From WHSW01 sp963821345 (GTDB lineage Bacteria > Actinomycetota > Thermoleophilia > Solirubrobacterales > 70-9): DNA of 64,000 nt. Positions within the stretch are counted from its first letter, which is position 1. Each line of letters opens with the position of its first letter. The position numbers and the translations under genes were made by a program. Shown piece after piece: positions 6,572-16,158 of the stretch. The stretch spans positions 1,488,001 to 1,552,000 of the forward strand of contig CAWGDM010000001.1 of the NCBI GenBank assembly GCA_963821345.1. The letters run 5' to 3'. A model generated the notes under the pieces. It saw only the letters and a program-made list of their open reading frames with translations. It did not search any database and was not told where the DNA came from.

Positions 6572-8584
6572 CTACTTCTTCTCTTTCTTCTTCAGCTTCG
6601 CTTTCGTCGTCTGGGTCGCCGCGAGGCCGCCCGTCGGCGTGAAGGTGATCTCCGCCTTGACCTTCGCCTTGCCCTTCTTCTTCAGCTTCTTCTTCGTCTT
6701 GCCCTTGGGGATGATCTTCAGCTTCACGGTGCCTGCCGCGCTCACCGTCTTCGACGCGGCGCGGCCGTGGCTGGACGGGCGCTGGCTCTTCAGGTTTTTG
6801 CCCTTCAGGGTCAACTCGCCCGCACCCGGGACCGTGACCTTCACCGTCGCCACCCCCTTCTTCTTGTTCAGCTTCTTCTTGCCGATCGTGAAGCTGTTGT
6901 CGGGACAGCCGTTGGGTGTGGTCAGGTTCGGCGTCGTCGGGCATGCGTCGACTCCGTCGGCGACCCCGTCCTTGTCGGTGTCGGCGCAGGTCGGCACCTT
7001 GAAGTTTCCGATCGCCGTGCTCCAGGTCGCTGCCGACGTGGCCGCGTAGTACTCGTTCGTGTGCCAGAAGGTGCAGTTGTCGGCGGGGTCGACCGAGGTG
7101 GCGCTGTAGTCGCCCCAGCGCTGGCCGGAGCCGGTAGCGGTCTGCGAACCGCCGCCAGGCTTCAGCACCTGCTCGGCTCCGAGCGTTCCGGGAGGGTCAC
7201 TCGGCGCCCGCGTGGCGTAGCGAATGCTGGGGAACGTGGTGCTGCTCGAGGCCGAGTAGGCGAGCGCGATGTTGCCCTCGACATCGATCGAGATGCTGCC
7301 CATGAAGCGGTTGAGGCCGCCGCCTGGATCGTAAGTGCCCTCCTGGAACAGGCTCCAGCCTCCGCCCGTGTTGCGGAGCTCGAACCAGCGCGGTGCCGCG
7401 CCGGGGACCGCAGTTCCGCCGCCGACTGTGAAGTTCCCGACCAGCGCCTGATGATCGCCGAACCTTCGATAGGCGAAGCGGTGCATCGGCCACTCGCTGA
7501 CCGCGTCGAGCTTCGCGGCCGTCCCGCTCTGCGGGATGCAGCCGAGGATGAAAAAGCCGCACACCGTGTAGGTGAAGGGCGCGATCGGGATCGTGGCGAT
7601 GGTCGTAAACGTGCTGCTCGCGGGCGCGGCAAAGTTCGGTGTCAACTGGAACAGCTCCAGCCGGTCGGCGCCGCCGTGGAATGCATCGTCCTTAAAGGTG
7701 TAGAAGAGGCCGCCCTCGGTTGAGCCAGGCGCTCGCGGGCCGTCGACGTCCGCCGGCAGCAGGAAGTTGTCCTGGCCCGGGAAGCGCACGCCCGTCGCGC
7801 TCGGGTCGCCGGCGAGCATCTTCGTGCGGTCGAAGGCATAGGCGGTGTAAGAGGCCTCGTTGGTGCCAACGTAGTAGCCCGTCGGCCAGACGCCAACCTT
7901 GAAGTAGTCGGGGAAGTTGGGGGTCACGAAGTCGTAGGTGAAATAGGCGCCGAGCGGATCCGGGGTCGTCGAAATCGCGAAGCAGATGTGGAAGGGCCCG
8001 GGGCCGCCCTGATCGCGGAATTGGGCCAGGAGCCAGCGATCGGCCTGCTGGTCGTAGAGCGCGATCGGATCTCCGTCGTCGTTGGGGTTGCACGGGCCCC
8101 CCGGAAACAGCGCTGAGAGACTGAACGCCGACGCCAGTGGAGTGCCTGCCTTGTTGAAGATCGCGACCTTGGTCGCGTTGACGATCTGCACGTAGTTGTT
8201 GGGCCCGACGTCGCCGTTGGTGTCAGGGGGCAGGCATCCACCGCACGCGAACGGGTTGCCCGTCCCGTCGAAGACCAGGCCCGGGGTCGGTGTACGCGAG
8301 CCGGCGGCGGCGCGCGCGGCCAGCGGATCGGGCGGAACGCTGTCACGGGTCCGCGTCTGGTGGACGGCGGCGCTCGACTCGCCCGCAAGCGGGTTGACTC
8401 GGGCCGATGGCGCACCGGCGGAGACGGATCCGCCGGCGCTGGCGAGGTCGCGCACCGGAGCGCTGACGCCAAACGACTGCGCATGGATGACCTCAGGCTT
8501 CGACGACGCGGCAGCCGAGGGGATCACGGATGCGAACACCGCGATCGCCGCCACTCCGACCCCCACGAATCGATGCGAGCTCAT
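6572..8584 (-). CDS. Large secreted protein with calcium-type repeat and Lys-rich tail
   Basis: Protein of 670 residues. The start at 8584 is preferred because a GGGAAGGGAG-like site precedes it and a signal peptide follows at once (about 6-25). A proline-rich spacer leads to a long beta-rich domain (about 100-500) with GNPFACGGCLPPDTNGDVGP at its head, perhaps propeller-like. One thrombospondin-type-3-like motif (DTDKDGVADGVDACP, around 530) follows, then a C-terminal module of strands and lysine clusters ending in KKKEKK. The acidic repeat suggests Ca2+ binding and the basic tail suggests wall-polymer contact; both are inference. Function unknown. Confidence 0.85.
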   Translation of the reverse strand: MSSHRFVGVGVAAIAVFASVIPSAAASSKPEVIHAQSFGVSAPVRDLASAGGSVSAGAPSARVNPLAGESSAAVHQTRTRDSVPPDPLAARAAAGSRTPTPGLVFDGTGNPFACGGCLPPDTNGDVGPNNYVQIVNATKVAIFNKAGTPLASAFSLSALFPGGPCNPNDDGDPIALYDQQADRWLLAQFRDQGGPGPFHICFAISTTPDPLGAYFTYDFVTPNFPDYFKVGVWPTGYYVGTNEASYTAYAFDRTKMLAGDPSATGVRFPGQDNFLLPADVDGPRAPGSTEGGLFYTFKDDAFHGGADRLELFQLTPNFAAPASSTFTTIATIPIAPFTYTVCGFFILGCIPQSGTAAKLDAVSEWPMHRFAYRRFGDHQALVGNFTVGGGTAVPGAAPRWFELRNTGGGWSLFQEGTYDPGGGLNRFMGSISIDVEGNIALAYSASSSTTFPSIRYATRAPSDPPGTLGAEQVLKPGGGSQTATGSGQRWGDYSATSVDPADNCTFWHTNEYYAATSAATWSTAIGNFKVPTCADTDKDGVADGVDACPTTPNLTTPNGCPDNSFTIGKKKLNKKKGVATVKVTVPGAGELTLKGKNLKSQRPSSHGRAASKTVSAAGTVKLKIIPKGKTKKKLKKKGKAKVKAEITFTPTGGLAATQTTKAKLKKKEKK

Positions 8585-8696
8585 GCCTGTGGCTCCCTTC
8601 CCGTGGCGCCCGTATGCACGCCCCACCCTCCCACAGGCGGCTGCCTCGGTCAACCGAGCTGCCAGCGCCTCGGGTCCTCCGCGCCGGCGCCGTGCT

Positions 8697-10397
8697 TCAG
8701 CCGCGGGACGATTTTGCGACTACCCGCACAGCCTCGTCGACAGTCGGATACGAAGCATCAAGAATCGAATCACCCGGCGCGGTGCGGAGGACGTCACGAA
8801 CCTGACCGATGTCGCGGGCCATCACCACCCGGACACCATCAGCCCGCAGCTCACGCGCGACCTGGTCGAGGACCTGGGTGGCGGTGACATCGATGAACGG
8901 CACAGTCTCAGCATCGATGACCACTGCGTGAACGCCGTCGCGCCGCCCCGCGTTGCGGATCCCGGCTGCGACCGGTCCGGCATTGGCGAAGAACAACCCT
9001 CCCTCGATCCTGAGCACCGCGATGCCCTCGACACGCCGGTTGTCTGGATGGCGATCGAGATCCGAGAAGTGACCGCTGATCCCAGGGACTCGCCCGAGCT
9101 CAGCAATCGGCGGTCGCGAGGCGCGATAGAGCAGTAGAAGGAGCGAGATCAGCACTCCGAAGAACAACCCCGCCAGGGTGCCGAGGACCATTACACCGAG
9201 CATCGCGGCCACGGCGGCAATGAAGTCCGCCCGAGCCGCGAAGCCGTAGGCGCGGCCAAGTCGGCTGCTGTACACCCGGTAGAGGTCGCGCAGGGCGGAG
9301 AAGTCGATCAGGGCGATCAGGGCCGCGATCACCACGGCCGCAAGGGTCGCCAACGGCACGCTCTCGAAATAGCCCGTGAGGAGGAGCAGGGTGAGGATCG
9401 TCAGACCGGCGACGATCAGACCGACGAGTTGGGTTCGTCCGCCGGCGGTGTTGTTCACGGCCGTCTTCGAGAGGCTCCCGTTGACGGCGAACCCACCGGA
9501 GATCCCAGCGCCGAGGTTGGCGACGCCGAGGCCGACCAGCTCACGGTTCGGGTCGATCTCCCGTTGCTCGCGTTGGGCGTATGTCTTGGCGGTCCCCAGG
9601 CCTTCCGCGAAACCGACGAGCATCACTCCCAGAGCCGCAGCCGCCAGGCCCCCGAAGCGGTCGAGGCTGACGTCGGGGAGGGCGAACGAAGGCAGGCCGG
9701 GGTCGATCGAGCCGACGATCGCCACCCCGTGGGCGCCGAGGTCGAAAAGCTCGACGGCCCCGATTCCCAGAACCACCGCGGCCAGCGGCCCTGGGATCGC
9801 CGGTGCCACTCGAGGAAGACCGAAGAGCACCGCGAGCGACCCGGCCCCGACCAGCAGCGTGAGGCCATCGGTCTCACCGATGTTGATCAGAAAGTCCCAA
9901 ACCCTCTCGAAGAAGTCACCGCTGCCGGACTCGACTCCGAACAGTTTCGGTAATTGGCCGACGATGATCGTCAGCGATAAACCGACGATGAAACCCTTGA
10001 GCACGGGTTCGGAGACGAAGCTCGCGACGAACCCGAGGCGCAGGAGGCCGGCAATCAACGCAGCGAGCCCGACGCAGATGGCGAGCGCAGCCGTCGTCGC
10101 GACGAACTGGCCTCCGTTGCCCGCAACGGCGTTCCCGACAACGGCAGCCGACAGGGCCGCGGCGGCGGCCGATGGCCCGGTGATCAGCTGTGACGAACTG
10201 CCGAGAGCGGCGTACAGAATCAACGCCGCCGGCGCCGCATATAGGCCGACGACAGGCGGGACCCCGGCTATCGTCGCGTAGGCGAGCGCCGAAGGCACGA
10301 GCACCGCCCAGACCGTCAGCCCGGCGACCACGTCCCCGCGTACCCAGTCGCGCTGGTAGTTCCTCAGCGATGGAAACACGCGGCTGACAAGCGTCAC
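8697..10397 (-). CDS. SulP-family anion transporter with STAS domain
   Basis: Inner-membrane transporter of 566 residues. The hydrophobic core (about 20-420, roughly 10-12 helices) carries the SulP signature near the N-terminus (VPSALAYATIAGVPPVVGLYAA) and the conserved VNGSLSKTAVN segment. The C-terminal STAS domain (about 440-560) includes DAETVPFIDVTATQVLDQ. SulP proteins move sulfate, bicarbonate or other oxyanions; the substrate cannot be told here. It stands alone between unrelated genes. Confidence 0.93.
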   Translation of the reverse strand: MTLVSRVFPSLRNYQRDWVRGDVVAGLTVWAVLVPSALAYATIAGVPPVVGLYAAPAALILYAALGSSSQLITGPSAAAAALSAAVVGNAVAGNGGQFVATTAALAICVGLAALIAGLLRLGFVASFVSEPVLKGFIVGLSLTIIVGQLPKLFGVESGSGDFFERVWDFLINIGETDGLTLLVGAGSLAVLFGLPRVAPAIPGPLAAVVLGIGAVELFDLGAHGVAIVGSIDPGLPSFALPDVSLDRFGGLAAAALGVMLVGFAEGLGTAKTYAQREQREIDPNRELVGLGVANLGAGISGGFAVNGSLSKTAVNNTAGGRTQLVGLIVAGLTILTLLLLTGYFESVPLATLAAVVIAALIALIDFSALRDLYRVYSSRLGRAYGFAARADFIAAVAAMLGVMVLGTLAGLFFGVLISLLLLLYRASRPPIAELGRVPGISGHFSDLDRHPDNRRVEGIAVLRIEGGLFFANAGPVAAGIRNAGRRDGVHAVVIDAETVPFIDVTATQVLDQVARELRADGVRVVMARDIGQVRDVLRTAPGDSILDASYPTVDEAVRVVAKSSRG

Positions 10398-10450
10398 CGG
10401 CAGATAGGCAACTTCTGTCCTAGTCCCGCAGCCCGTGTTCTACCTGCACG

Positions 10451-12712
10451 TCAAGCCCCGGCGTCTGCCGACTTCGCCGCCGGCTCGCGCCGGTCCGCGT
10501 CGGCCTCGCCGGGGGCGACCGGCTCGAGCTCGGGCTCGTGAGTGACGTGGGGCAGCCACTCCAGCCAGCCCGGGAGGTACCAGTTCCAATCGCCGAGCAG
10601 CTTCATCGACGCCGGCAACAGGACCCCGCGGATGATCGTGGCGTCGATGAGAACCGCCATCGCGAGCCCGACCCCGAGCTGCTTGAAGATCAACAGCGAG
10701 AGGGTGGCGAAGATGGCGAAGACCGCGATCATCACCACCGCGGCGCTCGTCACCACGCCCGCGGTGGTCTTGATCCCATGCGCCACCGCCTGGTCGGTCG
10801 GCATCCCGCGGTCGTAGGCCTCGCGGATGCGGGTGAGGATGAACACGTGGTAGTCCATCGAGAGCCCGAAGAGGACCACGAACAGGAAGATCGGCATCCA
10901 CGAGACAATCGCTCCGCTCGACTCGAAGCCGAGCAGCGACTCCAGATGGCCTTCCTGGAAGATCCAGACGAGGATCCCGTAGGCCGCCCCGACCGAGAGC
11001 AGGTTGAGCACGATCGCCTTGAACGGGATGACGATCGAGCGGAAGGTGAAAAGCAGCAGGATGAACGCCGCCAGCAGCACGAAGCCGAACACCAGTGGTG
11101 CGTGCGACTTCAGCGTGTCGGTGAAGTCCTCGGAGTCGGCGGTGTAGCCGGTCACGTCGGCGGTGACGCCCGGCACTCCTCCGACCGTCGCCGGGATCAG
11201 ATCGTCCCGCAACGCGGCGAGCGCCGCCGTCGATTGCGAGTCGCTGCCGTCACCGGCCAGCGGGATGCTGACCTGGGCGACCGTGCGGTCGTCGCTGACC
11301 TCGATCGTGATCGGCTGCTCAAAGTCCGCGCTGGAAGCGGCCTGGTTGGTCAGGTCCGCAATCGCGGCCTTCACCTCAGGTGAGGTGACATCCTCAGCGC
11401 TGACCGCGACGATGGCCGGGATTGGCCCGCCGGGGAAGATCTCCTGGATCTGGTTGTAGGTCTGGATCACCGCGAGATCCTGGGGCAGCGTTCTGACGCT
11501 CGGGTTCGCCGTGTGAAGGCGGAAGGCGGGAATCGCCAGGACCACCAGCAGGCCCCCAGCGACAACGACCGAAACGGCGGGATGGCGGAGCACCGGGTTG
11601 AGGATCCGCGACCAAAGCGCGCTCTCTCCGGCGTTCCACGGCTGGTCCTTGATGATCGGGACACCGCCCTTCTCGATTCGGTCACCCAGCCAGGCCAGAG
11701 TCGCCGGGAGCACGGTCAGCGAGCCCACGACCGCCACCGCGACGACGAGGATCGTGCCGGTTGCGAACGACTGGAAGGTCGACGCGCCGGCCAGGTACAT
11801 CCCGGCCATCGCGATCATCACCGTGAGCCCGGAGATCATCACCGCGCGCCCGGAGGTGGCGGCGGCCGCCGCCAGCGAGGCGGATTCACTGCGCCCCGAC
11901 TCGCGTTCCTCGCGTTCGCGGCGCAGATAGAACATCGAGTAGTCGACCCCCACCGCAAGCCCGATCAGCAGGATCACCTCGTTGACCGAGCTGTCCACCC
12001 CGCTGAGCTGGCTGATCGGGCCCATCAGCCCGATCGTCGCCAGCACCGCGGTCAGCGCCAGCAACAACGGCACGCTGGCAGCCACGACTGCACCGAAAGC
12101 GAGCAGCAGGATCAGCAGGGTGATCGGCAGCGAGGTGAACAGCGCCTGTTTGAAGTCGTCGCTGATCGACTCGTTGAGCTGCTTGTTGACGCTGGCGTCG
12201 CCGGTTTCGCCAATCGTAAAGCCGGGGTTCGCCGCCTCCGCGGCGCTGATCGCGGCCAGGGCCGGGCCGACTCGATCCTGCGTCTCGGTGTCGTCCCCGG
12301 CGATCTTGAAACGCAGCAGGGCGGCGTGGCCATCGTCCGAGATCTGGCCGCTGTTCCCCGCCGCATAGGGACTCTCGAAGTCCTGGGCGTATGGCACCTG
12401 CCCGAGGCGCCGCTGCACATCCGCGACCGCGGCGCGGAAGCTCGGGTCGGTCGCCGTCTCGGTGTCGCTCTGGATCAGGACCAGCTCTTCGGCACTCCTC
12501 GGGAAGGCCCCCTGAATCGTCTCGTCGGCGCGCCCGGACTCGCCCACCCCGAGCTCGTCCTGCTGGAGAACCTGCGTCCCGACCGCCCCGCCGATCGCAA
12601 ATGAGACGATCACGAATGCCAGCCAGCCCCAGATCGCCGTCTTACGATGGGTAGCGCTCCAGCGCCCGGCGCGGGCTGCGAAAATGCGAGGACGATTCGT
12701 CGCTTGGCTCAT
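10451..12712 (-). CDS. MMPL/RND-superfamily membrane exporter
   Basis: Protein of 753 residues with two repeats, each made of one helix, a large extracytoplasmic loop and a bundle of five helices, the MmpL layout (12 helices in all). In the first bundle the motif LIGLAVGVDYSMFYLRREREER and in the second FGLSMDYHVFILTRIREAYD hold the Gly-x-x-x-Asp-Tyr residues of the proton relay. MMPL proteins export lipids or siderophores. ATG 12712 is chosen over a TTG 24 bases upstream because GGGGGCG precedes it. Confidence 0.92.
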   Translation of the reverse strand: MSQATNRPRIFAARAGRWSATHRKTAIWGWLAFVIVSFAIGGAVGTQVLQQDELGVGESGRADETIQGAFPRSAEELVLIQSDTETATDPSFRAAVADVQRRLGQVPYAQDFESPYAAGNSGQISDDGHAALLRFKIAGDDTETQDRVGPALAAISAAEAANPGFTIGETGDASVNKQLNESISDDFKQALFTSLPITLLILLLAFGAVVAASVPLLLALTAVLATIGLMGPISQLSGVDSSVNEVILLIGLAVGVDYSMFYLRREREERESGRSESASLAAAAATSGRAVMISGLTVMIAMAGMYLAGASTFQSFATGTILVVAVAVVGSLTVLPATLAWLGDRIEKGGVPIIKDQPWNAGESALWSRILNPVLRHPAVSVVVAGGLLVVLAIPAFRLHTANPSVRTLPQDLAVIQTYNQIQEIFPGGPIPAIVAVSAEDVTSPEVKAAIADLTNQAASSADFEQPITIEVSDDRTVAQVSIPLAGDGSDSQSTAALAALRDDLIPATVGGVPGVTADVTGYTADSEDFTDTLKSHAPLVFGFVLLAAFILLLFTFRSIVIPFKAIVLNLLSVGAAYGILVWIFQEGHLESLLGFESSGAIVSWMPIFLFVVLFGLSMDYHVFILTRIREAYDRGMPTDQAVAHGIKTTAGVVTSAAVVMIAVFAIFATLSLLIFKQLGVGLAMAVLIDATIIRGVLLPASMKLLGDWNWYLPGWLEWLPHVTHEPELEPVAPGEADADRREPAAKSADAGA

Positions 12713-12788
12713 CTTCGCCCCCTTTTTCGTTGGCAACTCGATCCTCTCATCGATCGGGGCGAAGTCAAGGCACCGCCTCCGACCGCCA

Positions 12789-13022
12789 CTACCAGGCGAG
12801 GGGGTGGTCAGGCGGAACGAGCAGCGCTCGTCGGCGCCAGCCGGGTGCGACCGCGTTCAGAGCCGAGGCCACCAACTCGGTGTCGGGTGGAAGGCCAACC
12901 GCGCTCTCGAACAGCGGCGGGTCGTTGATACCGAGGAGGTCGGCGAGTCTGTGGATCAGGTCCGCGATCTCCCGCCGGTCGGCGTTCGGGCAGATCATCC
13001 ACAGCGCAGGGACCTCCTCCAA
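12789..13022 (-). CDS. Small hypothetical protein
   Basis: The reading frame gives about 77 residues from a TTG at 13022 (AAAGG nine bases before it). It shows actinobacterial third-position GC bias and a natural composition, with a predicted helix (RREIADLIHRLADLLGI) and a C-terminal segment containing DTELVASALNAVAPGWRRR. No family recognised. It could be a remnant of a longer gene, because the frame stays open further upstream but loses coding character. It occupies most of an otherwise empty 480-bp gap between the MMPL and DMT genes; the rest of that gap shows nothing clear. Confidence 0.4.
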   Translation of the reverse strand: MEEVPALWMICPNADRREIADLIHRLADLLGINDPPLFESAVGLPPDTELVASALNAVAPGWRRRALLVPPDHPLAW

Positions 13023-13190
13023 GGCCCACGACCTTTCATTTCCAAGAAACGCGGGCCGCCCGTCACAGCCCCCGTTCCCGTTATCGGCTTTCCATGCCTC
13101 GTCCGACCCTATCCGCGCTGCACCGCAACCGCAAGGCGCTCGCGGTGCCGAGAAGGTATTGACATCCGACCCCACCGCACCGTCGCGGCC

Positions 13191-14093
13191 TTAGCCCGCC
13201 GGGGCTTCGCCGAGCTCGCCATGCTCGAGCTGCTCGGCGGCGCTGACCGGGGCCGGGGTGAGCGCCGCGGCGACGATCACCAGGGCGAAGGCCGCGACGC
13301 GCAGAAAGGCGCCAAGCGGGGTGTCCGGAAACGGCTCCTCGAACACCAGCGGCCCGGCGGCGATCGTCAGGGCGTTGGCGGCGACGCTGGTCAGCGCGAT
13401 CACCGGGACCGCCTTGCCGAGCTGCAGGCTGCGGGCCGAGACCACCAGCCCGACCGCCGAGCCGAGCGCGATCACCACCGCCAGCGGGCTGAACACGATC
13501 GCCGTCCAGGCGGAGTCGCCGAGCTCGCCCGAGAGCGCCTTGATCGAGGTGTCCGAGGCGGCCCAGAACAGGCCCGCCGAGACGCCGAGCATCACCCCCT
13601 CGCGCAGCTTGCCGATCGAGGCCACGGCGACCCCGACGGCGGCGCTGCCGACGATCAGCAGATAGGTGACCAGGTGGGCGGTCTCGTAGTCGGCGTGGCT
13701 GCCGTCGCCGGTGCCCTCGAGCGTCGCGGCGAGGAAGGCGAGCCCGAGGGCGGCGAGGCCGACGCCGATCCACTCGCGGCGGGTCACCTGATGGGCGAAC
13801 AGGCGATCGGCGGTCACGGTCAGCAGCACCAGGCCGCCGGCGATCACCGACTGCACGAGCGAGATCGGGGCCAGCGAGAGCGCCCCGACGTGCAGGCCCC
13901 AGCCGACCATCGCGACGACGATCCCGAGCGTGTAGGCGGGCGAGCGAAACAGCGCCAGCGAGGTGCGGATCGGCCGCCGCAGCTCGACCGCCGGCGAAGC
14001 GACCGCGCCGCGGTGCTTGTAGAGGAAGCCGAGGACCGAAGCGAAGGCGGTCGCCAGCGCCAGGAGCAGCCCGATCTGGACCGAGAGGCTCAG
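13191..14093 (-). CDS. EamA/DMT-family transporter (CTG start)
   Basis: Integral membrane protein of about 300 residues with ten predicted helices in two EamA repeats. The first ATG (13910) would remove the first two helices, yet the upstream frame encodes clear membrane-protein sequence (IGLLLALATAFASVLGFLYKHRG), so the true start must lie near 14093. The only candidate there is a CTG, five bases past the preceding gene's stop. An alternative is a small indel near the start. DMT transporters export metabolites; the substrate is unknown. Confidence 0.8.
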   Translation of the reverse strand: MSLSVQIGLLLALATAFASVLGFLYKHRGAVASPAVELRRPIRTSLALFRSPAYTLGIVVAMVGWGLHVGALSLAPISLVQSVIAGGLVLLTVTADRLFAHQVTRREWIGVGLAALGLAFLAATLEGTGDGSHADYETAHLVTYLLIVGSAAVGVAVASIGKLREGVMLGVSAGLFWAASDTSIKALSGELGDSAWTAIVFSPLAVVIALGSAVGLVVSARSLQLGKAVPVIALTSVAANALTIAAGPLVFEEPFPDTPLGAFLRVAAFALVIVAAALTPAPVSAAEQLEHGELGEAPAG

Positions 14094-14097
14094 GGCG

Positions 14098-14343
14098 TCA
14101 GGCGGCGGCGCCGGGCGGGGGGTCGGGCTCCGCGGGTGGGTCGACCGCAGCCGGCTCGAGGTCGACGTCGAGCTGGATCGCCCGGATCGCGTGCTCGTCG
14201 GGAAGCTTCGCCAGCACCTCCTGGATGATCGCCTGGATCTCGTGCTCGTCGTGCCCGAAGGAGTCGAGCAGGCTGCGCAGCGCGGTGTGCGTGATCTTGA
14301 GCTGAGCCGGGGTCAGCTCCAGGTGGTAGTTGATCGACTCCAC
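14098..14343 (-). CDS. Small conserved hypothetical protein
   Basis: Soluble 81-residue protein: a helical N-terminal part (residues 8-55, with LTPAQLKITHTALRSLLDSF and EIQAIIQEVLAKLP) and a Pro/Ala-rich acidic tail. No function recognised. It immediately precedes the DMT transporter and is divergent from the ABC exporter operon, whose ATPase start is about 50 bp away, so the two transcription units share a short promoter region. Confidence 0.7.
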   Translation of the reverse strand: MESINYHLELTPAQLKITHTALRSLLDSFGHDEHEIQAIIQEVLAKLPDEHAIRAIQLDVDLEPAAVDPPAEPDPPPGAAA

Positions 14344-14392
14344 CGCGCCATTATGGCGGCCGCTCGCTAAGTTGAATCACTTGGCGGGAGAC

Positions 14393-15385
14393 GTGGCAAT
14401 CGAGACCCAGGGCCTGCGCAAGTCGTTCAAGGACGTCGAGGCACTGTGCGGGATCGACCTTCAGGTCGAGACCGGAACCGTGCTCGGCCTGCTGGGCCCG
14501 AACGGGGCCGGCAAGACGACCGCGGTGCGGATCCTGACCACGCTGCTGCCGCCGAGCGGGGGCAGCGCCAGGGTCGCCGGGCTCGATGTGGTCCGCGACG
14601 CCGCCAAGCTGCGGGCGCAGATCGGCCTCGCGGGCCAGTACGCCGCCGTCGACGAGAACCTGACCGGGTTCGAGAACCTGGAGATGGTCGGCCGCCTCTA
14701 CCACCTGGGGCGGGAGCCGTCGCGCCGGCGTGCCACCGAGCTGCTCCAGCGCTTCGAGCTCGAGGAGGCGGGCGATCGGCTGGCGAAGACCTACTCGGGC
14801 GGCATGCGCCGCCGGCTCGACCTCGCCGCGGCGCTGGTCGCGCGGCCGCCGGTGCTGTTCCTGGACGAGCCGACCACCGGCCTCGATCCGCGCAGCCGGA
14901 TCGGCCTCTGGGAGGTGATCGAGGCGCGAGTCGCCCAGGGCTCCACCGTGCTGTTGACCACGCAGTACCTCGACGAGGCGGACCGGCTCGCCGACCGGAT
15001 CGCGGTCATCGACCACGGCAGCCTGATCGCCGAGGGCAGCTCCGACGAGCTCAAGGAGCGGGTCGGCGGCGAGCGGATCGAGGTCAGGCTCGAGGACCCG
15101 TCGCAGGCGGGCGGGGCGATCGCGGCGCTCGCCGAGCTCGCCGCGGAGCGCCCGTCGGCCGAGGACGGGGTGGTCCGGGTCCCGGTGCGCGAGCATCGCG
15201 GGGCGATCGCCGAGGCGGTCCGCAAGCTCGATGCCGAGCGGATCGAGATCGACGACATCGCGATCCGACGCCCGACCCTCGACGACGTCTTCCTCACCCT
15301 GACCGGCAAGCCGCCCGAGCCCGAGGGCGACGACGCCGACCTCGATACGGGCGAGCAGCAGGCCGAGACCGAGGTCGCAGCGTGA
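14393..15385 (+). CDS. ABC exporter ATP-binding protein, DrrA-like
   Basis: Cytoplasmic ATPase of about 330 residues. Walker A is GPNGAGKTT, the Q-loop follows QIGLAGQYAAVDENLTG, the signature YSGGMRRRLDLA, Walker B VLFLDEPTTGLDP, then the QYLDEAD segment typical of drug-resistance DrrA proteins, and a C-terminal extension (about 220-330) as in that family. GTG 14393 is taken as start; an in-frame TTG at 14381 is the alternative. The stop overlaps the permease start (GTGA). The pair probably exports a hydrophobic compound. Confidence 0.92.
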   Translation: MAIETQGLRKSFKDVEALCGIDLQVETGTVLGLLGPNGAGKTTAVRILTTLLPPSGGSARVAGLDVVRDAAKLRAQIGLAGQYAAVDENLTGFENLEMVGRLYHLGREPSRRRATELLQRFELEEAGDRLAKTYSGGMRRRLDLAAALVARPPVLFLDEPTTGLDPRSRIGLWEVIEARVAQGSTVLLTTQYLDEADRLADRIAVIDHGSLIAEGSSDELKERVGGERIEVRLEDPSQAGGAIAALAELAAERPSAEDGVVRVPVREHRGAIAEAVRKLDAERIEIDDIAIRRPTLDDVFLTLTGKPPEPEGDDADLDTGEQQAETEVAA

Positions 15386-16158
15386 GCGCCCGCTACGCCT
15401 TCAGCGACACCCTGATCCTGGCGATGCGGGCGCTGCGTCGAATCCCCCGCAACCCCGACCTGCTGACCGCATACACGGTCCAGCCGGTGATGTTCACGCT
15501 CCTGTTCGTCGCCGTCTTCGGCGGCGCGATCGCGACCCCCGGCTACGACAGCTATGCCGACTACATGATCCCGGGGATCATGGTCCAGCAGATGTCGTTC
15601 GGCGGTTTCGCGACCGCGCTCGGCCTGGTCGACGACCTCCAGAAGGGCCTCGTCGACCGCTTCCGCTCGCTGCCGATGTCGCGGATGGCGGTGCTCACAG
15701 GGCGAACGCTGTCGGATATCGCGATGAACGCGCTGGCGCTGACCGTGATGGTCGTCGTCGGCTACATCATCGGCTTCAACTTCTCGACCTCGGCGCCGGA
15801 GGTGGTCGCCGGGCTGGCCCTCTGCCTGCTGATCGGATACGCGTTCTCGTGGGTGTTCGCCTGCGTCGGCCTCTACGCCTCCAGCCCCGAGGCCGCCAAC
15901 GCGTTCGGCTTCATCGCGATCTTCCCGCTCACGTTCGCCTCCTCGGCGTTCGTGCCTCCGGAGACGATGCCGGACTGGCTGCAGACGTTCGCCAGCGACA
16001 TCAACCCGTTCTCGATCATGGTCGACGCGGTCCGCTCGCTGTTCGTCGGCGGCCCCGGCGGCGGCGACATTCCCGGGGCGATCGCCTGGAGCATCGGCCT
16101 GATCGCCGTCTTCGGGACGCTCGCGGTGCGCCGCTACCGGACCGCTGTCCTCGCCTGA
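15382..16158 (+). CDS. ABC-2 type permease, DrrB-like
   Basis: Membrane protein of 258 residues with six predicted helices and the ABC-2 pattern. The conserved block GLVDRFRSLPMSRMAVLTGRT (about 90-110) corresponds to the family's coupling region, and the last helices follow a NPFSIMVDAVRSLFVG segment typical of DrrB exporters. GTG start overlaps the ATPase stop, so the two make one complex. The 3' end overlaps the opposing EamA gene by 25 bases. Confidence 0.92.
   Translation: MSARYAFSDTLILAMRALRRIPRNPDLLTAYTVQPVMFTLLFVAVFGGAIATPGYDSYADYMIPGIMVQQMSFGGFATALGLVDDLQKGLVDRFRSLPMSRMAVLTGRTLSDIAMNALALTVMVVVGYIIGFNFSTSAPEVVAGLALCLLIGYAFSWVFACVGLYASSPEAANAFGFIAIFPLTFASSAFVPPETMPDWLQTFASDINPFSIMVDAVRSLFVGGPGGGDIPGAIAWSIGLIAVFGTLAVRRYRTAVLA

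Noticed and set aside
10538..12604. Long plus-strand open frames over the MMPL gene
   Set aside because: They are GC-driven shadow frames; the opposite strand encodes a full-length MMPL protein with conserved membrane motifs.
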